Below are positions 19,532 through 28,288 of a DNA stretch of 64,000 nt, in pieces (positions within the stretch are counted from its first letter, which is position 1; each line of letters starts with the position of its first letter). This DNA comes from Pseudomonas frederiksbergensis. GTDB lineage: Bacteria > Pseudomonadota > Gammaproteobacteria > Pseudomonadales > Pseudomonadaceae. The stretch lies in assembly GCF_001874645.1 (NCBI RefSeq), contig NZ_CP017886.1:5384501-5448500 (forward strand), given 5' to 3'. The notes under the pieces were generated by a model that was given only the letters and a program-made list of their open reading frames with translations, was not told where the DNA came from and made no database searches. The position numbers and the translations under genes were made by a program.

Positions 19532-20944
19532 TTAGAACGACCGCACAATCCGTCCCAAGGTTTCCATTGCCTTCTCAGCAGCCTCATCCCAAGGGCTTCC
19601 ATAGTTCAACCGAATACAATTCCTGAATCGCTGGGTCGGTGAAAAGATCGGTCCGGGCGCAATGCTGATTCCCTGCGCCAGCGCCATCTGAAACAACTTC
19701 AACGAATCCATCTGCGAAGGCAGTTCCAGCCACAGGAAGTACCCCCCAGCCGGTTGGCTGACGCGGGTCTGGGCCGGGAAGTAGCGGGCGATGGCGGCAA
19801 GCATGGCGCTTTGCTGCTCTTCGAGGGCGTAGCGCAGTTTGCGCAGGTGGCGGTCGTAGCCACCGTGTTGCAGGTAATCGGCGATCGCCGCCTGGGCCGG
19901 CATCGAGGCGCAGAGTGAGGTCATGAGTTTCAGGCGTTCGATTTTCTGCGCATAGCGCCCGGCGGCGACCCAGCCGATGCGGTAACCAGGGGCGAGGCTC
20001 TTGGCGAAGGAACCGCAGTGCATCACCAGCCCTTCGGTGTCGAAGGCTTTGGCCGGTTTCGGTGCTTGCTGACCGTAATAGAGTTCGGCATAGACGTCGT
20101 CTTCGATTAGCGGCACCTGATGACTGCGCAACAACTCGACCAGTTCCTGTTTCTTGGTCTCGGGCATGGTCGCGCCCATCGGGTTCTGGAAACTGGTCAT
20201 GCACCAGCAGGCTTTGATCGGGTGGCGTTCAAGGGTTTGCGCCAGCACGCCGAGGTCGATGCCATCGCGCGGGTGTACCGGAATTTCCACCGCTTTGAGC
20301 TTCAGGCGTTCCAGCACTTGCAGGCTGGCGTAGAACGCTGGGGCTTCGATGGCCACCAGGTCGCCGGGTTCGGTGACCGCTTGCAGGCACAGGTTCAGCG
20401 CTTCGAGTGCACCGTTGGTGATCAGCAGTTCCTCCATGGGCAGCATCAGGCCGCCGACCATGTAGCGCAGGGCGATTTGCCGACGCAATTGCGGATTGCC
20501 CGGCGACATGTCGGTGACGACCATGCGCGGGTCCATCTCCCGGGCGGCGCTGGCCAGCGAGCGTGACAGGCGTTGCAGTGGAAACAGCGTCGGGCTCGGG
20601 AAGGCCGAGCCGAAGGGCACGGTGGTCGGGTCTTTGATCGAGTCCAGCACCGAGAACACCAGTTCACTGACATCGACTTCGGTGGACTCGTTAACCTGGC
20701 TGCTGATCACCGGCTCCGAGAACGGGCTCGGGGCGTGGGTGTTGACGAAGTAGCCGGAGCGCGGCCGGGCACGGATCAGCCCGCGACGTTCCAGCAGATA
20801 GTACGCCTGAAACACAGTGGACGGGCTGACGCCGTAAGTCTGGCTGGCGTAACGCACCGAGGGGACGCGCTGACCAGGGCCAAGCACCCCGGAGCGGATC
20901 AGTTCAGCAATGTCGTCAGCGAATTTTTCGTAGCGTTTCATCAA
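19532..20944 (-). CDS. mpaR: MocR-family (GntR HTH plus aminotransferase) regulator, MpaR-like
   Basis: MocR regulators join a winged-helix DNA-binding domain to a PLP-binding aminotransferase-like sensor domain. Here residues 1 to about 75 carry the GntR HTH (KFADDIAELIRSGVLGPGQR and YGVSPSTVFQAYYLLERRG). The rest is a fold-type I domain with ITNGALEALNLCLQAV, SFQNPMGATMPE and the PLP lysine near residue 315 in GSFAKSLAPGYRIGW. At 470 residues it has normal length. The start may be either of two adjacent ATGs. It lies 94 bases downstream of ccoG on the same strand, as do PA4131 and PA4132 in P. aeruginosa, where PA4132 (MpaR) controls the cyanide-inducible cluster. The gene name is assigned from that synteny. 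Confidence 0.85.
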   Translation of the reverse strand: MMKRYEKFADDIAELIRSGVLGPGQRVPSVRYASQTYGVSPSTVFQAYYLLERRGLIRARPRSGYFVNTHAPSPFSEPVISSQVNESTEVDVSELVFSVLDSIKDPTTVPFGSAFPSPTLFPLQRLSRSLASAAREMDPRMVVTDMSPGNPQLRRQIALRYMVGGLMLPMEELLITNGALEALNLCLQAVTEPGDLVAIEAPAFYASLQVLERLKLKAVEIPVHPRDGIDLGVLAQTLERHPIKACWCMTSFQNPMGATMPETKKQELVELLRSHQVPLIEDDVYAELYYGQQAPKPAKAFDTEGLVMHCGSFAKSLAPGYRIGWVAAGRYAQKIERLKLMTSLCASMPAQAAIADYLQHGGYDRHLRKLRYALEEQQSAMLAAIARYFPAQTRVSQPAGGYFLWLELPSQMDSLKLFQMALAQGISIAPGPIFSPTQRFRNCIRLNYGSPWDEAAEKAMETLGRIVRSF

Positions 20945-20975
20945 GTGCCCGGGTTGGTGTCATTCAGGAAACAAT

Positions 20976-21018
20976 GCAGGAGCTGCCGCAGGTTCGGACC
21001 GCGTTCGGACGATCTTTT
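20976..21018 (-). repeat. Single degenerate REP-like element between ccoG and the MocR gene
   Basis: GCAGGAGCTGCCGCAGG starts a unit that ends in GATCTTTT, like one arm of the pair at 6367, but the middle has diverged and there is no inverted partner. It could form the small stem CGGACC...GTTCGG. It occupies the 94-base gap between two co-directional genes. Confidence 0.45.
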
Positions 21019-21038
21019 AGACTCTGCATCTTAAAGGC

Positions 21039-22451
21039 TCAACGATTCAACGGTGCAACAAAACGGCTTTGCGCCACGCTGTTCACCGAAGGCTCATCAC
21101 TGTCGGTGATCTTGAAGCTGATCTTCTGCGAGCTGCTGCTTGGCTTGTCGGTGGTCATCGCCACAGACACCGGCACATCGACAATCTCCCCCGGCGCGAG
21201 GCTCAGCTCGGTCTTGCCCTGCAACTGAAAGCCGTCGCCGTCCACCAATGACAAACGATAGTCTTGCCGTTGCTGGGTTTTGTTGATGACTTTGAGGCTG
21301 TAGATGTTTTCGATCTGCCCCAGGCTGTTTTCGCGGAACAGACCTCGGTCCTTGCTGACGTCCAGCGACACCATCGGCCGCTCCATCAGGGCCAGTGCCA
21401 GTGCACCGATCATCACCAGCAGCACCGCGGTGTAGCCGATCAACCGAGGCCGCAGCAGGTGAGTCTTGCCACCTTGCAACTCATGCTCGGAGGTATAGCT
21501 GATCAGGCCACGGGCATAGCCCATTTTGTCCATGATCGAATCGCAGGCGTCGATACACGCCGCACAGCCGATGCATTCCATCTGCAAGCCGTCGCGGATG
21601 TCGATGCCGGTCGGGCAGACCTGCACGCACAGGTGACAGTCGATGCAATCGCCCAGCCCTACGTCGGCAGGCTTCACTTCGCGTTTACGCGGGCCACGGC
21701 TTTCGCCACGGGCGGTATCGTAGGAAATGGTCAGCGTGTCTTTGTCGAACATCACGCTCTGGAACCGCGCATAGGGGCACATGTGCATGCACACGGCTTC
21801 ACGCAGCCAGCCGGCGTTGATGTAGGTCGCGCCCGTGAAGAACAGCACCCAGAACAGGCTGACGCCACCCATTTGCAGGGTCAGCAGTTCATTGGCCAGT
21901 GGGCGGATCGGTGTGAAGTACCCGACAAAGGTCAGGCCGGTCAGCACACTGATGGCCAACCACATCGTGTGTTTGGCCGAGCGACGCATCAGTTTGTTCA
22001 GGCCCCAGGGTGCGGCTTGCAGCTTGATCCGCTGGTTACGCTCGCCCTCGGTGACCTTTTCGCACCACATGAACAGCCAGGTGAAGGAGCTCTGCGGGCA
22101 GGTGTAGCCACACCAGACCCGCCCGGCAAACACGGTGATTGCGAACAGGCCGAAGGCGCAGATGATCAGCAGGGCCGAGAGCAGGATGAAATCCTGCGGC
22201 CAGAACGTCGCGCCGAAGATGTGGAATTTGCTTTCCGACAAGTCCCAGAGGACGGCCTGTCGGCCACCCCAGTTCAACCAGACGGTGCCGAAAAACGCCA
22301 GAAACAGAAACCCCGCACCGCTCAGGCGCAAGGTGCGGAACAAACCGGTGAAGCTGCGGGTGTGAATCTGGTTGTCGCTGGGTTTGGCCTTCATCTTTGG
22401 ACGCGAAGGCTCGAATGTTTCTACTAATCGGACGGGGATTCTATCGCTCAT
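21039..22451 (-). CDS. ccoG: Cytochrome oxidase accessory protein CcoG (FixG/RdxA), PA4131-like
   Basis: CcoG is a membrane ferredoxin-like protein that acts as a cupric reductase in cbb3 oxidase assembly. The 470-residue protein has several membrane helices in its first half, the WCGYTCPQSSFTWLF motif, and two 4Fe-4S signatures, CIDCHLCVQVCPTG and CIGCAACIDACD. The periplasmic C-terminal part is the FixG Ig-like domain. I chose ATG at 22451 (MSDRIPVRLVETF) over the ATG at 22475 because the shorter form matches the usual CcoG N-terminus, although its ribosome site (GAAAG) is weak. It leads a probable operon with the MocR gene. Having ccoG near an orphan ccoN suggests it serves copper delivery to that alternative oxidase. 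Confidence 0.93.
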   Translation of the reverse strand: MSDRIPVRLVETFEPSRPKMKAKPSDNQIHTRSFTGLFRTLRLSGAGFLFLAFFGTVWLNWGGRQAVLWDLSESKFHIFGATFWPQDFILLSALLIICAFGLFAITVFAGRVWCGYTCPQSSFTWLFMWCEKVTEGERNQRIKLQAAPWGLNKLMRRSAKHTMWLAISVLTGLTFVGYFTPIRPLANELLTLQMGGVSLFWVLFFTGATYINAGWLREAVCMHMCPYARFQSVMFDKDTLTISYDTARGESRGPRKREVKPADVGLGDCIDCHLCVQVCPTGIDIRDGLQMECIGCAACIDACDSIMDKMGYARGLISYTSEHELQGGKTHLLRPRLIGYTAVLLVMIGALALALMERPMVSLDVSKDRGLFRENSLGQIENIYSLKVINKTQQRQDYRLSLVDGDGFQLQGKTELSLAPGEIVDVPVSVAMTTDKPSSSSQKISFKITDSDEPSVNSVAQSRFVAPLNR

Positions 22452-22911
22452 GGTCTTTCGCTCATCAGCCTCCATCAGGCAGATGAACTATGACCGCCGA
22501 TCTGTTTGCATAACAGGCTCAGGTATTGGATTAAAAAGCGGATCAGATGGGTTTTTGATCCGGCACTGCGACAACTTGATGCACCCCGGCAGGCACGGCG
22601 GCAGCGCCTGTCACAGGCGTCTGCGGCGGTCTGTGATCTGCGTCAGTCAAATCACCGAATCACTGCGGGTGACCTTCAGGTGCCGACGACCATCGGTGGC
22701 ACCTGCTACGGTTAATGCGTCGGCGTCTGGCCTCTTTTGTGCTTGGCTTCTCTCGGTGGGTTGTCAGCGGATCAATTTGATTCCGTCGATGATCCGCCAA
22801 AAATCCAGCTGAACTTTTAGCAAGGCCAGGCGCTCGGAACCTAAGTAGCGTCATGCAAACAGCACACGATCAAGCACAAGCGCGTCCATGGGGCGTAAGG
22901 GGTGATGCTCG
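22452..22911. other. Divergent intergenic region between ccoG and glgE
   Basis: About 460 bases hold the promoters of ccoG (minus) and the glg operon (plus). A 15-base palindrome, CGCCTGT-C-ACAGGCG, lies at 22605-22619 and could be an operator. GTGAT-CTGC-GTCAG at 22633-22646 resembles an ANR box at 7 of 10 positions, which is too weak to call. A short ORF at 22853-22915 is listed separately. No gene-length frame was accepted. Confidence 0.5.
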
Positions 22912-22915
22912 ATGA
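22853..22915 (+). other. Possible 20-codon leader ORF ending in the glgE start
   Basis: An ATG at 22853 opens a frame of 20 codons (MQTAHDQAQARPWGVRGDAR) whose TGA overlaps the glgE ATG as ATGA. Its own ribosome site is poor (GGAAC about 13 bases upstream). It could couple translation into glgE or be chance. Confidence 0.2.
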
Positions 22916-24906
22916 CGACCGAGAAACCGACTGAGCTGCAGTACAACCCGCAACTGCCACTGTCGCAGGCCTTGCTGCTGCCGCGGATTGTCATCGAGAA
23001 CACGATGCCGGTGATCGATGGCGGCCAGTTTGCGGCCAAGGCTATTGAAGGGCAGGCGGTGACGGTGACCAGCAAGGTCTTCGCCGACGGTCACGATACA
23101 CTCGCGGTGCGGGTGCGTTGGCGCGCTGAGGCCGACTCGATCTGGCAAAGCGAAATCATGACCGATCTGGGCAATAACGCCTGGCAAGGCCAGTTCAGTG
23201 TCGCAACGCCTGGGCAGTATCGATTCTGTATCGAGGCCTGGATCGATCAGTTCGCCAGTTTCTGTCATGAACTGGAAAAGAAACACGCCGTGGGTGTGCC
23301 GGTCAGCCTGGAGCTGCAAGAAGGGCGCACCCAGGTGCTGCAGGCGGCGGAGCGCAGTGACGGTCATCTGAGCGAGAAGCTTGCGGCGCTGTACCATGAA
23401 CTGGCCGGGCTGCTCGAAATCGAGCAAGTCGCGCTGTTTCTGCACCCGCGCAGTGCCGGGTTGATGGCCGAGGCCGATCACCGTCCCTATCTCAGTCTGA
23501 GTCCGGAGTACCCGCTGGATGTCGAGCGCGAACGTGCGCAGTTCGCCAGTTGGTATGAGTTGTTTCCCCGCTCGATCACCGACGATCCGGCGCGTCACGG
23601 TACCTTCAACGATGTGCACTCACGTCTGGCGATGATTCAGGACATGGGCTTTGACGTGCTGTATTTCCCGCCGATTCACCCGATTGGTCGCCGTTATCGC
23701 AAAGGCCCGAACAATTCCCTGACCGCAGGTTTCGATGACCACGGCAGCCCGTATGCCATTGGCGGCGTCGAAGGTGGGCACGAGGCGATTCATCCGTTGT
23801 TGGGCAGTCGCGAGGAATTCCGTCGTCTGGTCGCGGCGGCCACCGCACATGGGCTGGAGATCGCCCTGGATTTCGCCATTCAATGTTCCCAGGACCACCC
23901 GTGGCTTGCGCAGCATCCGGGTTGGTTCAATTGGCGGCCGGACGGCACGATCAAATATGCCGAGAACCCACCGAAGAAGTACCAGGACATCGTCAACGTC
24001 GACTTCTACGCCAGCGAGGCGATTCCCAGCCTGTGGCTGGAGCTACGGGACATCGTGGTCGGCTGGGTCAAGGAGGGGGTGACGATGTTTCGCGTCGACA
24101 ATCCCCACACCAAACCCCTGCCGTTCTGGCAGTGGCTGATCGCTGATGTGCGGGCGCTGTATCCCGAGGTGATCTTCCTTGCCGAAGCCTTTACCACCCC
24201 GGCGATGATGGCGCGTCTGGGCAAAGTCGGTTACTCCCAGAGCTACACCTACTTCACCTGGCGTAACACCAAATACGAATTGGCGACGTACCTCACCGAG
24301 CTGAACCAGTCGCCCTGGCGCGAGTGCTTTCGGCCAAACTTTTTCGTCAATACACCTGACATCAATCCGGGTTTTCTGCATGACTCGGGCCGCGCCGGGT
24401 TTCTGATCCGGGCGGCGCTGGCGACCATGGGCTCGGGCCTGTGGGGCATGTATTCAGGGTTTGAGCTGTGCGAGTCGGCGCCAGTGCCGGGCAAGGAGGA
24501 ATACCTCGATTCCGAGAAGTATGAAATCCGCGTCCGGGACTTCAATGCGCCGGGCAACATCATCGCCGAGATCGCTCAGCTCAACCGCATTCGCCGGCAA
24601 AACCCGGCCTTGCATAGCCATTTGGGTTTGCAGGTCTACACGGCGTGGAACGACAGCATTCTGTACTTCGGTAAACGCACGGCCGATGGCAGCAATTTTA
24701 TTCTGGTGGCGGTCAGCCTCGACCCGTTCAACGCCCAGGAGGCGCACTTCGAATTACCGCTGTGGGAGATGGGCCTGCCTGACGACGCAGTGACCCAGGG
24801 TGAGGACCTGATGAACGGCCACCGCTGGACCTGGTATGGCAAGACCCAGTGGATGCGTATCGAACCGTGGAATCAGCCGTTCGGGATATGGCGGATAACC
24901 GTTTAG
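22912..24906 (+). CDS. glgE: Alpha-1,4-glucan:maltose-1-phosphate maltosyltransferase GlgE
   Basis: GlgE extends alpha-1,4-glucan chains by transferring maltose from maltose-1-phosphate. The 664-residue protein has an N-terminal beta domain (to about 120), a helical insert region, and a GH13 barrel. The nucleophile is D396 in FRVDNPHTKPLPFWQW and the general acid E425 in IFLAEAFTTPAMM. Family signatures YFPPIHPIGRRYRKGPNN and DHPWLAQHPGWFNWRPDGTI are present, the latter typical of GlgE rather than amylases. The ATG at 22912 follows GGGGTGATG. A 30-base gap leads to the treS-maltokinase gene, which makes the maltose-1-phosphate. The trio matches PA2151-PA2153 of P. aeruginosa, where the pathway links trehalose and glucan levels to desiccation and osmotic tolerance. 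Confidence 0.95.
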   Translation: MTTEKPTELQYNPQLPLSQALLLPRIVIENTMPVIDGGQFAAKAIEGQAVTVTSKVFADGHDTLAVRVRWRAEADSIWQSEIMTDLGNNAWQGQFSVATPGQYRFCIEAWIDQFASFCHELEKKHAVGVPVSLELQEGRTQVLQAAERSDGHLSEKLAALYHELAGLLEIEQVALFLHPRSAGLMAEADHRPYLSLSPEYPLDVERERAQFASWYELFPRSITDDPARHGTFNDVHSRLAMIQDMGFDVLYFPPIHPIGRRYRKGPNNSLTAGFDDHGSPYAIGGVEGGHEAIHPLLGSREEFRRLVAAATAHGLEIALDFAIQCSQDHPWLAQHPGWFNWRPDGTIKYAENPPKKYQDIVNVDFYASEAIPSLWLELRDIVVGWVKEGVTMFRVDNPHTKPLPFWQWLIADVRALYPEVIFLAEAFTTPAMMARLGKVGYSQSYTYFTWRNTKYELATYLTELNQSPWRECFRPNFFVNTPDINPGFLHDSGRAGFLIRAALATMGSGLWGMYSGFELCESAPVPGKEEYLDSEKYEIRVRDFNAPGNIIAEIAQLNRIRRQNPALHSHLGLQVYTAWNDSILYFGKRTADGSNFILVAVSLDPFNAQEAHFELPLWEMGLPDDAVTQGEDLMNGHRWTWYGKTQWMRIEPWNQPFGIWRITV

Positions 24907-24936
24907 CCAGTAGATTGCTCACTTCAGGAGTTTCCA

Positions 24937-27900
24937 ATGGCGAAGAAACCCAGGTCAGCCACCTTCAGCAATGACCCGCTCTGGTACAAGGATGCGGTGA
25001 TTTATCAGGTTCACGTAAAGTCTTATTTCGACTCCAACAACGACGGAATTGGCGACTTTCCCGGTTTGATCGCCAAGCTCGACTACATCGCCGATCTGGG
25101 GGTCAACACCATTTGGCTGCTGCCGTTCTACCCCTCGCCACGCCGCGATGATGGCTACGACATTGCCGAATACCGTGGTGTGCACAGCGATTACGGGACC
25201 CTGGCCGACGCCAAGCGTTTTATTGCCGAGGCCCATCAGCGCGGTTTGCGGGTGATCACCGAGTTGGTCATCAACCACACCTCAGACCAACATCCCTGGT
25301 TTCAGCGGGCGCGCAAGGCCAAGCCAGGTTCGGCGGCGCGGGATTTTTATGTCTGGTCCGATGACGATCAAAAGTATGACGGCACGCGGATCATTTTTCT
25401 CGACACCGAGAAGTCCAACTGGACCTGGGACCCGGTGGCGGGCCAGTACTTCTGGCACCGTTTTTATTCGCACCAGCCCGATCTGAACTTCGACAACCCG
25501 CAGGTCATGAAAGCGCTGCTCTCGGTCATGCGCTACTGGCTGGACATGGGTATCGACGGCCTGCGCCTGGATGCGATTCCTTACCTGATCGAGCGCGACG
25601 GCACCCACAACGAGAACCTGCCCGAGACCCATGAGGTGCTCAAGCGGATTCGCGCCGAGATCGACGCCCATTACCCGGACCGCATGCTGCTGGCCGAGGC
25701 CAATCAATGGCCGGAAGACACTCAGTTGTATTTCGGTGATGCACATGGCGACGACGGCGACGAATGCCACATGGCCTTTCACTTTCCGCTGATGCCGCGC
25801 ATGTACATGGCGCTGGCCCAGGAAGACCGCTTTCCGATCACCGATATCCTGCGCCAGACGCCGGAGATTCCGGCCAACTGCCAATGGGCGATTTTCCTGC
25901 GCAACCACGATGAGCTGACCCTGGAGATGGTCACCGACAAGGAGCGCGATTACCTGTGGAACTACTACGCGGCTGACCGTCGCGCACGGATCAACCTCGG
26001 GATTCGCCGACGTCTGGCACCGCTGATGGAGCGTGATCGGCGCCGCGTCGAATTGCTCAACAGCCTGCTGCTGTCGATGCCGGGGACGCCGACTCTGTAT
26101 TACGGCGACGAAATCGGCATGGGTGACAATATCTACCTCGGCGACCGCGATGGGGTGCGCACGCCGATGCAGTGGTCGATCGACCGTAATGGCGGGTTCT
26201 CCCGTGCCGACCCGGCGAGTCTGGTGCTGCCGCCGATCATGGACCCGCTCTACGGTTACCTGTCGGTGAACGTCGAAACCCAGGCTGGCGATCCGCATTC
26301 ATTGCTGAACTGGACCCGGCGCATGTTGGCGATCCGCAAACAGTCCAAGGCGTTCGGTCGGGGCACGTTGAAAATGCTCTCGCCAAGTAACCGGCGGATT
26401 CTCGCCTATACACGGGAGTACACCGGTGATGACGGCAAGCACGAAATCATTCTTTGCGTGGCCAACGTGTCGCGCAGTGCCCAGGCGGCCGAGCTGGACC
26501 TTTCGGCCTTCGCTGGCATGGTTCCCGTGGAAATGCTCGGCGGTAACGCTTTCCCGCCGATTGGCCAGCTCAACTTTCTGCTGACCCTGGCGCCGTACGG
26601 TTTTTATTGGTTTGTGCTGGCGGCGGAAAACCAGATGCCGAGCTGGCACGTCGAGCCTGCGCAAAGCTTGCCGGACTTCACCACCCTGGTACTAAAAAAG
26701 CGCATGGAAGAGCTGCTTGAAGCACCGTCGCGCACCCTTCTGGAGCAAAGTGCATTGCCGAGCTGGTTGCACAATCGACGTTGGTTCGCCGGCAAGGACT
26801 CCCGTATCGAAACAGTGCACATCGCTTACGGTGTGCGTTTTGGTGATCCGCAGCATCCGGTGCTGTTCAGCGAAATCGAGGTTGTCAGCGACGGTCAGAC
26901 CAGTCGTTACCAGCTGCCGTTCGGATTTCTGGCCGAAGACCAGGTGGGCGCCGCATTGCCACAGCAGTTGGCCTTGGCACGGGTGCGGCGCGGGCGGCAG
27001 GTGGGGTTGGTGACGGATGCTTTCAGCCTCGACAGCTTCATTCGTGCGGTATTGCAGGCAATGCAGGCGCAGGCGGTGCTGGCCACCCGCGATGGCGAGA
27101 TTCGTTTCGAGCCCACCGCCGCTCTGGCGACACTCGGTCTGGGCACTGACCCCGATGTGCGCTACCTGACGGCCGAGCAATCCAACAGCTCCGTGGTGAT
27201 TGGCGGCAGCCTGGTACTCAAGCTGATCCGCAAAGTGGCCAGCGGCGTACACCCGGAACTGGAGATGAGCACGTATTTGACCGCTGCCGGGTTCGAGCAC
27301 ATTTCACCGTTGCTCGGCTCGGTGATTCGCCGAGATGGGCAAGGTGAAGACAATCTGTTGATGATCGCCCAAGGGTATCTGAGCAATCAGGGCGATGCCT
27401 GGGAATGGACCCAGAACAACCTTGAGCGGGCAATTCGCGATGAGCTGGCGCAGGCAATGTCCGAACAGGAACAGTGCTACAACGCGCTCGCTGAATTGAA
27501 AGATTTCGCGGGCATGCTCGGTCAACGCCTTGGGGAAATGCATCAGCTATTGGCGGCGCCCAGTGACAACCCGGCGTTTGGCTCGCGGGTCACCACGCAC
27601 CAGGATCAGCAGGTGTTGGCGAAAGCGATTGCTGCGCAGTTGGAGCATGCCTTGCAGTTGCTTGAACAGCATCAGAGCGGGTTGAGCCCGGGGGATCAGG
27701 TGCTGGTGGTGCGTTTGCTGGAAGAGAAAAAAACCATCCTCACGCACATTCAGGACTTGGCGACAAAAGCCGTGGGCGGTTTGCAGATGCGGGTTCACGG
27801 TGATTTGCACCTGGGCCAGGTGCTGGTGATCAAGGGCGATGCGTACCTGATCGATTTCGAAGGTGAACCGGCTCGACCGTTGCATGAGCGAAGGGGCAAA

Positions 27901-28278
27901 CACAGTCCGTACAAGGATGTAAGCGGCGTGCTGCGCTCATTCGATTACGCGGCGGCAATGGCGCTGAGCGGGCAGGGGGTCGATGGCTCCGCGCAGGTGC
28001 TGGCGGCACGTCAGCGAGTGACGGAACGGTATTTGCGTGAGGCTACGGTAGCGTTTGTTCAGGCGTATCGGCAGGCAACAGCTAGTCTTGCTCATGCATG
28101 GCAGGATCCTGCGGCCGAAGACGACGCACTGGCGTTGTTCAGTCTGGAGAAGGCGGCCTATGAAGTGGTGTATGAAGCCGAAAATCGTCCCGCCTGGTTG
28201 CCCGTGCCATTGCACGGTTTGTATGGGTTGTTGAGTGGACTCAAACCCTTTTCCTATAGCGGTGGAAAGCAGTTATGA
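24937..28278 (+). CDS. treS: Trehalose synthase fused to maltokinase (TreS-Mak)
   Basis: This 1113-residue protein joins two enzymes. The first 550 or so residues are trehalose synthase, a GH13 enzyme interconverting trehalose and maltose, with nucleophile D212 in [15 protein letters not shown], acid E254 in [12 protein letters not shown], and [11 protein letters not shown]. From about residue 600 a maltokinase domain starts ([18 protein letters not shown]); its kinase site lies near residue 951 ([10 protein letters not shown]) with the metal-binding [14 protein letters not shown] after it. Together they convert trehalose to maltose-1-phosphate, the GlgE substrate, in one polypeptide. The ATG has AGGAG upstream. 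GlgB starts 10 bases after the stop. The fused form is common in pseudomonads, while mycobacteria use separate proteins that form a complex. Confidence 0.95.
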   Translation: MAKKPRSATFSNDPLWYKDAVIYQVHVKSYFDSNNDGIGDFPGLIAKLDYIADLGVNTIWLLPFYPSPRRDDGYDIAEYRGVHSDYGTLADAKRFIAEAHQRGLRVITELVINHTSDQHPWFQRARKAKPGSAARDFYVWSDDDQKYDGTRIIFLDTEKSNWTWDPVAGQYFWHRFYSHQPDLNFDNPQVMKALLSVMRYWLDMGIDGLRLDAIPYLIERDGTHNENLPETHEVLKRIRAEIDAHYPDRMLLAEANQWPEDTQLYFGDAHGDDGDECHMAFHFPLMPRMYMALAQEDRFPITDILRQTPEIPANCQWAIFLRNHDELTLEMVTDKERDYLWNYYAADRRARINLGIRRRLAPLMERDRRRVELLNSLLLSMPGTPTLYYGDEIGMGDNIYLGDRDGVRTPMQWSIDRNGGFSRADPASLVLPPIMDPLYGYLSVNVETQAGDPHSLLNWTRRMLAIRKQSKAFGRGTLKMLSPSNRRILAYTREYTGDDGKHEIILCVANVSRSAQAAELDLSAFAGMVPVEMLGGNAFPPIGQLNFLLTLAPYGFYWFVLAAENQMPSWHVEPAQSLPDFTTLVLKKRMEELLEAPSRTLLEQSALPSWLHNRRWFAGKDSRIETVHIAYGVRFGDPQHPVLFSEIEVVSDGQTSRYQLPFGFLAEDQVGAALPQQLALARVRRGRQVGLVTDAFSLDSFIRAVLQAMQAQAVLATRDGEIRFEPTAALATLGLGTDPDVRYLTAEQSNSSVVIGGSLVLKLIRKVASGVHPELEMSTYLTAAGFEHISPLLGSVIRRDGQGEDNLLMIAQGYLSNQGDAWEWTQNNLERAIRDELAQAMSEQEQCYNALAELKDFAGMLGQRLGEMHQLLAAPSDNPAFGSRVTTHQDQQVLAKAIAAQLEHALQLLEQHQSGLSPGDQVLVVRLLEEKKTILTHIQDLATKAVGGLQMRVHGDLHLGQVLVIKGDAYLIDFEGEPARPLHERRGKHSPYKDVSGVLRSFDYAAAMALSGQGVDGSAQVLAARQRVTERYLREATVAFVQAYRQATASLAHAWQDPAAEDDALALFSLEKAAYEVVYEAENRPAWLPVPLHGLYGLLSGLKPFSYSGGKQL

Positions 28279-28288
28279 AGGAGCCGTC

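Noticed and set aside
21264-22427. Plus-strand frame of 387 codons opposite ccoG
   Set aside because: It has no ribosome site or family resemblance, and ccoG on the other strand is well supported.
22633-22646. Possible ANR box before ccoG
   Set aside because: Seven of ten matches, about 180 bases upstream and with no suitable -10; too weak to list.
25282-26298. Minus-strand frame of 338 codons opposite treS
   Set aside because: Antisense shadow of a strongly conserved gene with a biased composition.
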